Assembly (NCBI GenBank): GCA_963843605.1
Contig: CAWJLA010000004.1
Span: 1 to 64,000, forward strand
From: FEN-1297 sp963843605
Lineage (GTDB): Bacteria > Bacteroidota > Ignavibacteria > Ignavibacteriales > Ignavibacteriaceae
Direction: 5' to 3'
DNA length: 64,000 nt
Part shown: piece by piece, positions 36,703 through 43,911 of the stretch
Position numbering within the stretch: position 1 is the first letter of the stretch
Layout: every line of letters starts with the position of its first letter
Position numbers and translations under genes: made by a program
Notes under the pieces: generated by a model
What the model saw: the letters and a program-made list of their open reading frames with translations, nothing else
Told to the model about the DNA's origin: nothing
Databases searched by the model: none

Positions 36703-37006
36703 GACACACATTTCCCGGATTAACCTGATAATTTTTGAATAACCTTACAATTGATCTAACAATGAAGTATCGAATAACAAGTAGTTGACTCACAATATTG
36801 CTGACTCTAAAAATTGAAAGAATTATTATAAGCCGAAAACCAAAAGGAAATAAAACCATGATATTAAAACAGAAAAAGCAGGCAAGAATAAAGTAAGAAG
36901 CTTCCTTATTTGCTAACAGCCTCGATTAATTATTTTCATTATTTATTAAACCCTTAATAATTATACCGCATATTAGCGGATCGTCGTTTTATCAATTTAA
37001 GTTATA
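36703..37006. other. Intergenic between convergent genes, nothing seen
   Basis: 304 AT-rich bases between the second reductase (plus) and arr (minus). Both transcripts should end here, but no hairpin followed by a T-run was found. A 13-codon frame at 36858 is too short to support. Confidence 0.35.
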
Positions 37007-37474
37007 TCAATCCTCTATTGCCTCAATACCTTCTTCTTTAAGTTTTGCTAATCCGTCTTTCATTGCTTTGACTTGTTCCGGTGAGTGTCCCAGCCAAATA
37101 GTAATCTCGCCGACAACCTTAAACGGATGCTTTGAGCGGTAAGACATTGTCGGATTACCCGGGAATTTTTTGTCGGTTAAATTGGGATCATCCTCAACTG
37201 GACCAGTCGGCTCTACTAAATATATTCTTTCACGTCCTTCGCCTAAAGCAAGTTCAGCGCCCCAAATAGCAGCATCCAGAGTAGCGGTGAGATAGATATA
37301 TTTCGCTTTTTTTCTTTTTCCAAAGTTTGAGTTTAGACCGGTTTCGATAAAGCCGCCAATCTTTAAGTCAGCCTTAGTGCCGTGGAAGAACGTCTGGGCA
37401 AAAGGACTTTGACCGGGTTCATTCGATTTGTTCTCACTTTTATTTTTTTCCATTGTCGTATATTTATGTGTCAT
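37007..37474 (-). CDS. arr: Rifampin ADP-ribosyltransferase (Arr)
   Basis: 155 residues. After about 25 linker residues the sequence follows Arr closely: FAQTFFHGTKADLKIGGFI (NAD-binding His and Gly), KAKYIYLTATLDAAIWGAEL (Tyr), RERIYLVEPTGPVEDDPNLT (Asp), then FPGNPTMSYRSKHPFKVVGE. Arr proteins transfer ADP-ribose from NAD+ to the C23 hydroxyl of rifamycins and inactivate them. The core length (about 130) matches known Arr enzymes. A second ATG (37453) is an alternative start. Arr occurs both on chromosomes of environmental bacteria and in integron cassettes. The flanks here show gene turnover. Confidence 0.9.
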   Translation of the reverse strand: MTHKYTTMEKNKSENKSNEPGQSPFAQTFFHGTKADLKIGGFIETGLNSNFGKRKKAKYIYLTATLDAAIWGAELALGEGRERIYLVEPTGPVEDDPNLTDKKFPGNPTMSYRSKHPFKVVGEITIWLGHSPEQVKAMKDGLAKLKEEGIEAIED

Positions 37475-37530
37475 CGTTTTTTCTTGTATGTTGGGTTGTC
37501 AGATACAATGACCGCTAATGGTTGACGGCA

Positions 37531-37562
37531 TGACCGTAATGCACAATACTATGTGCTGGTCA
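37531..37562. repeat. Imperfect GC-rich hairpin between arr and ABC genes
   Basis: TGACC (37531-37535)/GGTCA (37558-37562) and GCACA (37541-37545)/TGTGC (37552-37556) pair as two short stems with an unpaired GTAAT bulge on one side. The bulged two-stem design recalls recombination-site hairpins. There is no T-run, so it is not an ordinary terminator. Similar hairpin-bearing junctions occur at 39700-39745 and 41990-42045. Confidence 0.3.
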
Positions 37563-37581
37563 AATTATTTTTTGTTTCTTT

Positions 37582-38373
37582 TCATTTTGTCTGGTCTGAA
37601 TATTTCCACCAGAGAATAGTGCTAAAATAACCAATAATACCTGTTATTGCGATAATCAAATAACTCATTATATTCAAATCTGCTTTTAAGTCAGCTCCTC
37701 CGCTGCCGCTATAAATTCCGGGAACAGCCCAGGGAAAATAACTGCCGAATCCTAAGGCTCCGATAACTTGAGCCAACACTAATAAAATTGCCACAATACC
37801 AAGAGGAGTCATAAAACCTTTACCAAATATAGCAAAGAAGGCAATCGGAGTATTTAACAGTATGATCATAAAAGTTGTCGCAAAATAAACTTGAATATTA
37901 TTAAAAAAAACTGACGCATCCCATCCCGGCAATTGCAGTGAGAACCCGAAGAGCAGGCCTAACAGCAGGTTTGATAATACAAGTGCAAGGCACCAGATGA
38001 TATAATAGCTGAATTTAGCATTTAAAATTTTTGCCCGTGAAATAGGCAAAGACAGCAAATCTTTTACTGTACCGTCGGAGTATTCCCTGCCGAATAACCA
38101 GCCGGCAACAAAACCGAATATTAAAACACCGCCGACTCCGACCGCTTGCGACAATAATCCCAAATACGAATTCCAATTTGCCTCAAACGACATTAATACT
38201 GCTTTTGATTTAAAAGCACCGGAAAGACCTTCGGAACCGTTATCTTTCATTAAAAACATAAATACTCCGCCGAATAAAGGCGCAAGAGAAAAGGCTATAA
38301 AAGTAACCCAGGTAATTCGAGAATGTCTGTTTTTAAGAATTTCGGCAATAAATGCCTTCCATTGCTGTTTCAT
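37582..38373 (-). CDS. ABC-2 transporter permease
   Basis: 263 residues with six predicted membrane helices. SDGTVKDLLSLPISRAKILNAKF in the second cytoplasmic region is the coupling segment typical of ABC-2 permeases of the BcrB/NatB type. The ATPase gene ends 12 bases upstream on the same strand, so the two form one operon. Such pairs export peptide antibiotics, or give immunity to them; the substrate is not visible here. No sensor kinase of the BceS type is nearby. Confidence 0.85.
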   Translation of the reverse strand: MKQQWKAFIAEILKNRHSRITWVTFIAFSLAPLFGGVFMFLMKDNGSEGLSGAFKSKAVLMSFEANWNSYLGLLSQAVGVGGVLIFGFVAGWLFGREYSDGTVKDLLSLPISRAKILNAKFSYYIIWCLALVLSNLLLGLLFGFSLQLPGWDASVFFNNIQVYFATTFMIILLNTPIAFFAIFGKGFMTPLGIVAILLVLAQVIGALGFGSYFPWAVPGIYSGSGGADLKADLNIMSYLIIAITGIIGYFSTILWWKYSDQTK

Positions 38374-38385
38374 AATTATATAAGT

Positions 38386-39288
38386 TTACTTCCCGATCAT
38401 TCTAAGAAAATATGCTTCCAAATCCTCTTCAATAACATTAAGCATCTTAGGGGGCAATCCTGAATTGACTAATAAAGTTGAAATGATTTCAGGTTGTTCA
38501 ATAGCTGTATTCTCCAATGATTCAACTAATCCTATCCCATTAATCGATGCATTAAACTTTCTTTCATTCAATATCTGCAGCGCTTTATGATTATCGGAGG
38601 TATTAACACAAAGTTTTTTAATTATTTGATGTTCTAATTCATTTGTATTGATTTCCTTGATCAATTTTCCATTATGGACAATTCCGATTCTAGTAGCAAC
38701 TTTAGAAATTTCAGAAAGGATATGACTCGATAGGAATATAGTCGTGTTATGATTCTTAACTAAATCTTTTAAAAACTCCCGGATTTCTACAATTCCGGAA
38801 GGGTCTAATCCGTTTATCGGCTCGTCAAGAATTAATAATTTGGGATTATGAATCAGCGCCTTTGCTAAACCTAATCGCTGACTATTACCCAATGATAGAT
38901 ATTTAGCTTTTTTGTTTTCATACTGTCCGAGTTTTAGAACACTGATAATCTTATCAATTTGTTTTTTATCTTTCAGTCCGCGAAGCTGATAAAATACTTC
39001 CAGATTTTCTTTTACTGTTAGATTCGGATAAGAGTAAGGTGTCTCCACCAGATAACCTACATCATTCCAAATTTGAGATGCTTGTTTTGCATCCTGTCCG
39101 AGTAATGAAATTGTGCCAAAATCAGGTTTAATCATTCCGAGAAGAAGTCTGATTGTAGTAGTTTTCCCTGCTCCGTTTAGTCCGAGGAATCCATATATTT
39201 CACCTTCTCTCACGTTGATTGAAACATCATCTACCGCAATTGTATCGCTAAATCTTTTTGTCAGTTTTTCAGTCTGAATAACGTTCAT
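38386..39288 (-). CDS. ABC transporter ATPase (BcrA-like)
   Basis: 300 residues. Walker A GLNGAGKTTTIR (about 36-47), Q loop near 85, signature YLSLGNSQRLGLAKAL (SLGNSQ variant instead of SGGQ), Walker B LLILDEPINGLDP, and switch His in LSSHILSEI. The C-terminal extension of about 90 residues is usual for BcrA-like ATPases. It partners with the permease encoded 12 bases downstream. The upstream sequence is a methyltransferase remnant that ends 3 bases before this ATG, so the operon now sits directly at a deletion junction and may use that gene's promoter. Confidence 0.88.
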   Translation of the reverse strand: MNVIQTEKLTKRFSDTIAVDDVSINVREGEIYGFLGLNGAGKTTTIRLLLGMIKPDFGTISLLGQDAKQASQIWNDVGYLVETPYSYPNLTVKENLEVFYQLRGLKDKKQIDKIISVLKLGQYENKKAKYLSLGNSQRLGLAKALIHNPKLLILDEPINGLDPSGIVEIREFLKDLVKNHNTTIFLSSHILSEISKVATRIGIVHNGKLIKEINTNELEHQIIKKLCVNTSDNHKALQILNERKFNASINGIGLVESLENTAIEQPEIISTLLVNSGLPPKMLNVIEEDLEAYFLRMIGK

Positions 39289-39291
39289 AAT

Positions 39292-39456
39292 TTAAATGAA
39301 AATCTTGGCATTTCTTTCATAACCAAATTCAGGTATAAGAATTTTATTTAATCCGTATTTTTTAATTAATTCTAATGTTGTAATTGCAAAATCTGTAGGT
39401 TCCATTCCCTACATTTCCTGTTTATCTCTAAAGTTCGATTCCCAAAATTCTGTCAT
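39292..39456 (-). pseudogene. N-terminal remnant of a SAM-dependent methyltransferase
   Basis: Starting at ATG 39456 the frame reads TEFWESNFRDKQEM, then TAG at 39411, then GMEPTDFAITTLELIKKYG and LNKILIPEFGYERNAKIFI, ending in TAA at 39292. This matches the start of a methyltransferase family usually written FWE..F..EMWGFEPA, including the KILIPGFGYGRNAKIF SAM-binding loop. The TAG stands where Trp is expected (TGG to TAG), and the GxGxG loop has a Gly-to-Glu change. About 55 codons of the normal 190-200 remain. The gene was cut off at the ABC ATPase gene. Confidence 0.75.
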
Positions 39457-39770
39457 TATAGTTTCTTTAATTAATATGGTAGCGGTACTGAATGCTTGCC
39501 TCCGGCGTTTATATATAAACTATTGTTCCTATCCATCCAAGCTGACGGCAAAAGCACTATAGTCTATATTTTTCGTTCACAATGATACAAATTTTTTTCA
39601 AAATATTAGCCGCACTTGCCGGAGCATATTTGAAAATCCTTTGGCCTCCACATAGTTTGGTAGTTACCACCAAACAATACCTTACATTTTTCACTTTAGC
39701 CTAGTACAGCAAAAGTGCCGCATTGGAAACGGCCTACGGCAGATTTCCCAGTTAAGCGTTCTTAAGATTT
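39457..39770. other. Intergenic, junction-like sequence
   Basis: 314 bases. The part near 39690-39750 is unusually GC-rich and carries TGCCG/CGGCA self-complementary segments around 39716-39741, which is unlike the AT-rich gaps elsewhere. No gene is seen. It probably marks the seam between two acquired segments. Confidence 0.3.
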
Positions 39771-40484
39771 TTATTCTTTGTTATAGATAACCGGCGTTTT
39801 ATGCTTCCATTCTTGCCATAACTTATCATTTGTTACCAACTCTGCCATAAAATGACTGACATTTATTCTGCTGGTTTTGCCTGGATTGAAAATTGGACTC
39901 CGTATTTTATAATCATGTATTTCATATACACTCTCAGTTGCCTCATTGAAAAGTGAATCGGGACGTACGGCTACCCAATCAATTTTTGTTTTTGAGCCTA
40001 AATTGTATAGAAGATAATCGGCAGCAAGCATATTATCTTTGTGGGGAGGCAATACGACTTTTAACAATGAAAATATTATCTTTTCTCCGAGTGAGTTTTT
40101 CTCATTTATTTTTTTATTTGTATATGCGGTAGTACTCATAAGGATAAACTTTTGGTTATGGTTTAGTGACTGTAAGGCTTCAATTATTTTCGTTACTGTA
40201 TTGAAAACCAGTTTACGCGGGCGGCCGTAAATACCTTTTAAACTTATATTATGTCCGAGACAGCTAATAACAGAATCACAATCTTTTAGAAGGTCTATAA
40301 TTTCTGTAATATTGAAATCATTTATATTTCCTTTTATAATCTCAATTTTCCTATCATCTGATATATTAACGGGAATAATAGCGGATTCTCTTACAACCAT
40401 TCTAACTTGAATGTCCCTTTTAACAAGCTGCTTTACGACCAATTTACCCGTTGCTCCGCTTGCGCCTAAAATTAATACTTTCAT
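39771..40484 (-). CDS. NAD(P)-binding SDR-like protein (NmrA/YwnB type)
   Basis: 237 residues. The N-terminal Rossmann motif MKVLILGASGATGKLVVKQL and RMVVRES are characteristic of atypical short-chain dehydrogenases of the NAD(P)H-binding group (NmrA, YwnB, biliverdin-reductase-like). CDSVISCLGHNISLKG and KFILMSTTAYTNK occupy the usual strand 4-5 region; the classical YxxxK pair is not evident, so it may be a redox sensor or a reductase. Isolated gene in the turnover zone, promoter not seen. Confidence 0.78.
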   Translation of the reverse strand: MKVLILGASGATGKLVVKQLVKRDIQVRMVVRESAIIPVNISDDRKIEIIKGNINDFNITEIIDLLKDCDSVISCLGHNISLKGIYGRPRKLVFNTVTKIIEALQSLNHNQKFILMSTTAYTNKKINEKNSLGEKIIFSLLKVVLPPHKDNMLAADYLLYNLGSKTKIDWVAVRPDSLFNEATESVYEIHDYKIRSPIFNPGKTSRINVSHFMAELVTNDKLWQEWKHKTPVIYNKE

Positions 40485-40950
40485 ATTTATCTCATGTTAA
40501 AGACATATAAGTTTACGCCTAATGCGGCGCGTTTAAATTGCGTTAAATAATAAAACATATTCAATGAGCGATTTATGTTTAGTATCGCCAAAGAAAATCG
40601 TTTAAACAACTTGTTCTATAATTCCAATAATAATTGTGAATACATAAAGCCTAGTACTCTCATTTTTTCCTATTGGAGTAATAGGATGGGCTCTCAAAAG
40701 GTGAGAGGTCTCGTTTTTTTCAGTAAGTAATTTTTATTGGCTCCCCGTAGAAGTAAAATTACATGTGTGACAGAGAGTGGTTAACGTTAACTGGAATCTA
40801 CCAAATCATATATTAAACTATATAAAATAAGGACATTTATCAAGGAAATTATAAAATCGTCAATGTTCAATTATTTTTTAGCATCAATATTTTGGCAATA
40901 TACATACATCAAGAAAGAAGCATGTTCTAGTTCATTCATAACAAAATTAA
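40485..40950. other. Intergenic with two hairpins and a palindrome
   Basis: 466 bases without a gene. TCCTATT/AATAGGA (40668-40686) and CTCTCA/TGAGAG (40691-40707) are two adjacent hairpins, the second followed by a T7 run. GTTAACGTTAAC (40780-40791) is a perfect 12-base palindrome. The stretch TTTTTATTGGCTCCCC (40731-40746) resembles 45733-45748. These could be remnants of a mobile element end or a small RNA. Confidence 0.35.
40691..40720 (+). terminator. Terminator-like hairpin with T-run
   Basis: CTCTCA (40691-40696) and TGAGAG (40702-40707) form a 6-bp stem with loop AAAGG; TTTTTTT follows at 40714-40720. No plus-strand gene precedes it within several kilobases, so if real it ends an unannotated RNA, perhaps starting with the adjacent hairpin at 40668. 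Confidence 0.4.
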
Positions 40951-41745
40951 TTAGGTTATTGAAAGTAAGAAGGATTTGACGACAGCCGTAAAGCGTTCCG
41001 GCTGATCTAAGTGCAGCGCATGGCCGGCTTCCCGGATTTGTTCAACCTGTAATCCGGGATTAAGGCGCTGCAGCTCTTCGGCAGCAACTGATGAAACCAC
41101 ACCTTTATTACCATATACGAGGAGGCTCGGAACGTCAATTTCACTTACTAACTGTTTATAATCTGGGTTCGGGGGCGTGAGAATATCGAATGCGCTCATG
41201 CTGGTTTGAAGCCGTGCCCGGGCGAATAGCTCAACGGTCTCCGATGACCGGTTGGGATGTCTGGTCTGCGCTTCCGCCACTACTTCATCAAATGACATTT
41301 TAAGAATCCTCCGGTGCTGATCGGCAACGTCACTATCTCGAACTTCGCGCTGAACTTTCGGACTCAGGAATGTGGGATCGGCTAAGATCAGGCCACGGAG
41401 TAGATTTGGTTTACGACTTGCCACCACGGCTGCGGTCATACCTCCCATTGAATGTCCCAGCAGGATCGGAGGAGGAAGTCTTAGAGCATTTATTAAACCG
41501 GCAGCATCGTTTGCATGGTCTTCGTACCGGTATCCAAAGTCGGGTACACTCGACTTGCCGTGTCCCCTGGCGTCCGGCATGATTACGTCATATTCTTTCT
41601 CCAGAGCATGTGCCAGATCCGTCCAGCACGCGCCGTTAGTCATTAATCCATGCAGCAAAATTAAAGGCGGTTTGTTTCCCCCGGTTCTTGTGTAGTGTAT
41701 GTTAATTCCGTTTGTTTCGCAGATTGCTGTGCTCCAGCCGGACAT
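40951..41745 (-). CDS. Alpha/beta hydrolase, GC-rich and probably acquired
   Basis: 264 residues. Oxyanion-hole motif LILLHGLMTNGACW, then MPDARGHGKSSVPD, nucleophile elbow LLGHSMGGMTAA, acid Asp near SLLVYGNKGVVS, and catalytic His in EAGHALHLDQPERF, all in family order. The length is normal. The coding DNA is visibly richer in G and C than its neighbours and uses Arg/Pro/Ala codons freely (PNRSSETVELFARARLQTSM), so transfer from another lineage is likely. GGAGAG lies 7 bases before the ATG. Family members hydrolyse esters, lactones or C-C bonds; the substrate is unknown. Confidence 0.85.
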   Translation of the reverse strand: MSGWSTAICETNGINIHYTRTGGNKPPLILLHGLMTNGACWTDLAHALEKEYDVIMPDARGHGKSSVPDFGYRYEDHANDAAGLINALRLPPPILLGHSMGGMTAAVVASRKPNLLRGLILADPTFLSPKVQREVRDSDVADQHRRILKMSFDEVVAEAQTRHPNRSSETVELFARARLQTSMSAFDILTPPNPDYKQLVSEIDVPSLLVYGNKGVVSSVAAEELQRLNPGLQVEQIREAGHALHLDQPERFTAVVKSFLLSIT

Positions 41746-42140
41746 TTATTCTCTCCGATGAATATAAGATCCATTGTTTAGTTTGTAATTTAATTCAACG
41801 CGTCTTCCAAAACAATAGGAGCTCGCTTTTCTTATTAAGGTTAAACTGAAGAGAAGCACGTACCGTTATGTTGAAGATTCTCACTGCCTAACGAAGCGGC
41901 TTTTCACCCGTCCGCCCAATACAAGAACGCCGATTCTAATTGATCTGTCGATTATTTGAAGAGTGATCGTAAGGTCCGATAACCTTTAACAACTCTGCCG
42001 AAACGTGACACTGACGCCGAAGACATTTGAAATTGCAGAGTACGATGTCGCGGGTTGAAACGCATGTTTATATTGCCTTCCTTATAAATTGACAATATCA
42101 ATATATTGGCATAATTTTGATAGTCAATAAAGGAGCCGTT
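41746..42140. other. Junction-like intergenic region upstream of the toxin-antitoxin pair
   Basis: 395 bases. It contains GCCTAAC (41886-41892) followed by a GC-rich stretch, ACTCTGC/GCAGAGT inverted arms (about 41992-42040), and the first copy of a 26-base direct repeat at 41926-41951. The antitoxin promoter and ribosome site (AAAGGAG) lie near the right end. Confidence 0.35.
41926..41951 (+). repeat. Direct repeat, left copy
   Basis: 26 bases starting AACGCCGATTCTAATTGATC match 42773-42798 at 23 positions, in the same orientation. Similarity extends leftward (CGTCCGCCCAATACA against CGGCCGACCATAACA). The copies bracket the toxin-antitoxin genes at 847-base spacing. Confidence 0.55.
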
Positions 42141-42413
42141 ATGCCTATAATAAAACCTATTTCTGACCTTAGAAATAAATCTAATGAAATCTCTAAATTA
42201 GTCCACGATTCATCCGAGCCAATCTTTATAACAAAAAACGGTGAAGGAGACATGGTACTTATGTCGATGGCTAATTATTCAAAATTACAGTTAAAATTAG
42301 ATTTGTTAAGTAAACTTTCTACAGCGCAAAAACAAAAATCCGAAGGTGATAAAGGAAATTCTCTGAAAAAAATCATGTTGAATATCCGGAATATTATAGA
42401 TGAAAACAGATAA
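42141..42413 (+). CDS. Phd/YefM-family antitoxin
   Basis: 90 residues from ATG 42141, with AAAGGAG 5 bases before it. MPIIKPISDLRNKSNEISKL, then SSEPIFITKNGEGDMVLMSM, is the characteristic Phd/YefM DNA-binding domain with its loop and strand. The C-terminal 40 residues are charged and probably disordered until bound to the toxin. The toxin gene starts 14 bases before this gene ends. Antitoxins of this kind repress their own operon with the toxin as co-repressor. Confidence 0.88.
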   Translation: MPIIKPISDLRNKSNEISKLVHDSSEPIFITKNGEGDMVLMSMANYSKLQLKLDLLSKLSTAQKQKSEGDKGNSLKKIMLNIRNIIDENR

Positions 42414-42708
42414 ATATCAAATTCGATTTCTTAGTATTGCGGAAGAGGATTTCTCAGAGATTATCTCTTATATAGCAGCCGACAATCATAAAGCTGCGGT
42501 TAAATTGGCGGACAATATTGAAAATAATCTGGAGTTGCTTTCTCTAAATCCAAAACTCGGGAGAATACCAAGAGAAAGCGAAATACGAAAACTTGGTTAT
42601 CGTTATCTCATTGTCCAAAACAATTTGATATTCTATACAACGGATAATAAATCAGTCCTAATACATAGAATCTTACACGGCGCTAAGAACTACAAATCTC
42701 TCTTGTGA
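42400..42708 (+). CDS. RelE/ParE-family toxin
   Basis: 102 residues. It has the ParE/RelE pattern: YQIRFLSIAEEDFSEIISYI (strand and helix 1), AAVKLADNIENNLELLSLNP (helix 2), RIPRESEIRKLGYRYLIVQN, then LIFYTTDNKSVLIHRILHGA, which is the conserved C-terminal strand with Arg and His. Toxins of this superfamily cut ribosome-bound mRNA or block gyrase; the sequence is closer to ParE-like proteins but the target is not certain. It overlaps the antitoxin gene by 14 bases. Confidence 0.88.
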   Translation: MKTDKYQIRFLSIAEEDFSEIISYIAADNHKAAVKLADNIENNLELLSLNPKLGRIPRESEIRKLGYRYLIVQNNLIFYTTDNKSVLIHRILHGAKNYKSLL

Positions 42709-42772
42709 CTTTCAGGCAATATTACGCGATGTGTTTAAGCCGGTTTACCGCTATGCGGCCGACCATAACAGA

Positions 42773-42798
42773 AACGCCGATTAGAATTAATCTGTCGA
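42773..42798 (+). repeat. Direct repeat, right copy
   Basis: 26 bases starting AACGCCGATTAGAATTAATC, matching 41926-41951 at 23 of 26. It lies 64 bases after the toxin stop, just before the GIY-YIG array. Together the two repeats delimit a segment containing only the toxin-antitoxin pair, as cassette or excision repeats would. Confidence 0.55.
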
Positions 42799-42917
42799 AC
42801 TTGTTTTTACGATCTGGCGAATGGATAGTGGAAAAGTTAAAATTATTGTTTTATAATTTTTTTAGTAGCTACGAAAAAAAAGTCCATCTAATGGTCTTTC
42901 TCTCTAAAAATTCCGTG

Positions 42918-43151
42918 TTACAATTCGATCATTCTCTTGTTCTTCCAGCTCTTGAGTTTTCTCTCTGTGACCAATGCTTCTTGTTTATTGGAAAACTCTT
43001 TTAAATAAACTATTTCCCAAGGACGGTATCTGGATGTAAATCCTTTTTCTATTGTATTATGATATGATAAACGTTTCTGCGGGTCTTGAGAAATTCCGAT
43101 ATAGAGTTTTTCTATCATTTTTGATTTTAAGATATATAAATAATATATCAC
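42918..43151 (-). CDS. GIY-YIG nuclease, third (distal) copy, truncated
   Basis: 77 residues from GTG 43151. Identical to the two upstream copies up to KNKRMIE, then Leu and stop, so the last eight residues (VIKGEIDL in the others) are lost where the repeat array breaks off at 42924 and meets unique DNA. The core is complete: YYLYILKS (GIY), KLYIGIS (YIG), Arg in DPQKRLSYHN and Glu in EALVTERKLK, so activity may persist. Start and ribosome site (AGGA) are the same as in the other copies. Confidence 0.8.
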   Translation of the reverse strand: MIYYLYILKSKMIEKLYIGISQDPQKRLSYHNTIEKGFTSRYRPWEIVYLKEFSNKQEALVTERKLKSWKNKRMIEL

Positions 43152-43171
43152 AGCGATCCTAAAATGATTTA

Positions 43172-43201
43172 AAAGTAGAAAAGCCCTGATCAATCAGGGC
43201 T
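43172..43201 (-). terminator. Terminator hairpin, third unit
   Basis: AGCCCTGAT (43182-43190) and ATCAGGGCT (43193-43201) form a 9-bp stem. On the minus strand it is followed by TTTCTACTTTT. It lies just after the tRNA fragment and before the third GIY-YIG gene. Confidence 0.65.
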
Positions 43202-43207
43202 CTGAAG

Positions 43208-43262
43208 CTCCGCGAGCAGGACTCGAACCTGCATCCCGACACGGTCGGGATAACAGCCGAAT
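43208..43262 (-). pseudogene. tRNA-Asn 3' fragment with altered anticodon arm (distal)
   Basis: On the minus strand it reads ATTCGGCTGTTA as in the intact tRNA, then an 8-bp hairpin (ATCCCGAC, CGT, GTCGGGAT; 43233-43251) in place of the 3' anticodon strand and variable loop, then the perfect T arm and 3' acceptor strand. The 5' half is missing. It cannot fold as a tRNA. It begins one base after the stop of the second GIY-YIG gene. Confidence 0.8.
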
Positions 43263-43263
43263 A

Positions 43264-43521
43264 CTATAAGTCGATTTCTCCCTTTATAACTTTTTCGATC
43301 ATTCTCTTGTTCTTCCAGCTCTTGAGTTTTCTCTCTGTGACCAATGCTTCTTGTTTATTGGAAAACTCTTTTAAATAAACTATTTCCCAAGGACGGTATC
43401 TGGATGTAAATCCTTTTTCTATTGTATTATGATATGATAAACGTTTCTGCGGGTCTTGAGAAATTCCGATATAGAGTTTTTCTATCATTTTTGATTTTAA
43501 GATATATAAATAATATATCAC
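43264..43521 (-). CDS. GIY-YIG nuclease, second copy
   Basis: 85 residues from GTG 43521, chosen because AGGA lies just upstream and the protein then begins at the GIY strand (IYYLYILKS). An upstream TTG would start inside the terminator hairpin. The single GIY-YIG domain has KLYIGIS, Arg of DPQKRLSYHN and the metal-binding Glu of EALVTERKLK, as in YhbQ/URI-type proteins. The catalytic fold cuts one or both DNA strands. No DNA-binding domain is attached. The stop codon TAG directly abuts the tRNA fragment. Confidence 0.85.
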   Translation of the reverse strand: MIYYLYILKSKMIEKLYIGISQDPQKRLSYHNTIEKGFTSRYRPWEIVYLKEFSNKQEALVTERKLKSWKNKRMIEKVIKGEIDL

Positions 43522-43541
43522 AGCAATCCTAAAATGATTTA

Positions 43542-43571
43542 AAGATAGAAAAGCCCTGATCAATCAGGGCT
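43542..43571 (-). terminator. Terminator hairpin, second unit
   Basis: AGCCCTGAT (43552-43560) with ATCAGGGCT (43563-43571), followed on the minus strand by TTTCTATCTTT. Same position in the unit as the other two. Confidence 0.65.
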
Positions 43572-43577
43572 CTGAAG

Positions 43578-43632
43578 CTCCGCGAGCAGGACTCGAACCT
43601 GCATCCCGACACGGTCGGGATAACAGCCGAAT
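43578..43632 (-). pseudogene. tRNA-Asn 3' fragment with altered anticodon arm (proximal)
   Basis: Identical to the fragment at 43208-43262: partial anticodon arm, inserted hairpin (43603-43621), intact T arm and acceptor 3' strand. It separates the first and second GIY-YIG genes and begins one base after the first copy's stop codon. Confidence 0.8.
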
Positions 43633-43633
43633 A

Positions 43634-43891
43634 CTATAAGTCGATTTCTCCCTTTATAACTTTTTCGATCATTCTCTTGTTCTTCCAGCCCTTGAGTTTT
43701 CTCTCTGTGACCAATGCTTCTTGTTTATTGGAAAACTCTTTTAAATAAACTATTTCCCAAGGACGGTATCTGGATGTAAATCCTTTTTCTATTGTATTAT
43801 GATATGATAAACGTTTCTGCGGGTCTTGAGAAATTCCGATATAGAGTTTTTCTATCATTTTTGATTTTAAGATATATAAATAATATATCAC
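43634..43891 (-). CDS. GIY-YIG nuclease, first copy (next to tRNA-Asn)
   Basis: 85 residues from GTG 43891. Same domain and residues as the other copies, with one visible change (ERKLKGWKNK instead of ERKLKSWKNK). It begins about 20 bases after the terminator that follows the intact tRNA-Asn gene, so transcription must read through that terminator or start within the tRNA region. Family members act as structure-selective or homing-type endonucleases. A role in recombination at the tRNA gene is an inference from position. Confidence 0.85.
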   Translation of the reverse strand: MIYYLYILKSKMIEKLYIGISQDPQKRLSYHNTIEKGFTSRYRPWEIVYLKEFSNKQEALVTERKLKGWKNKRMIEKVIKGEIDL

Positions 43892-43911
43892 AGCAATCCT
43901 AAAATGATTTA

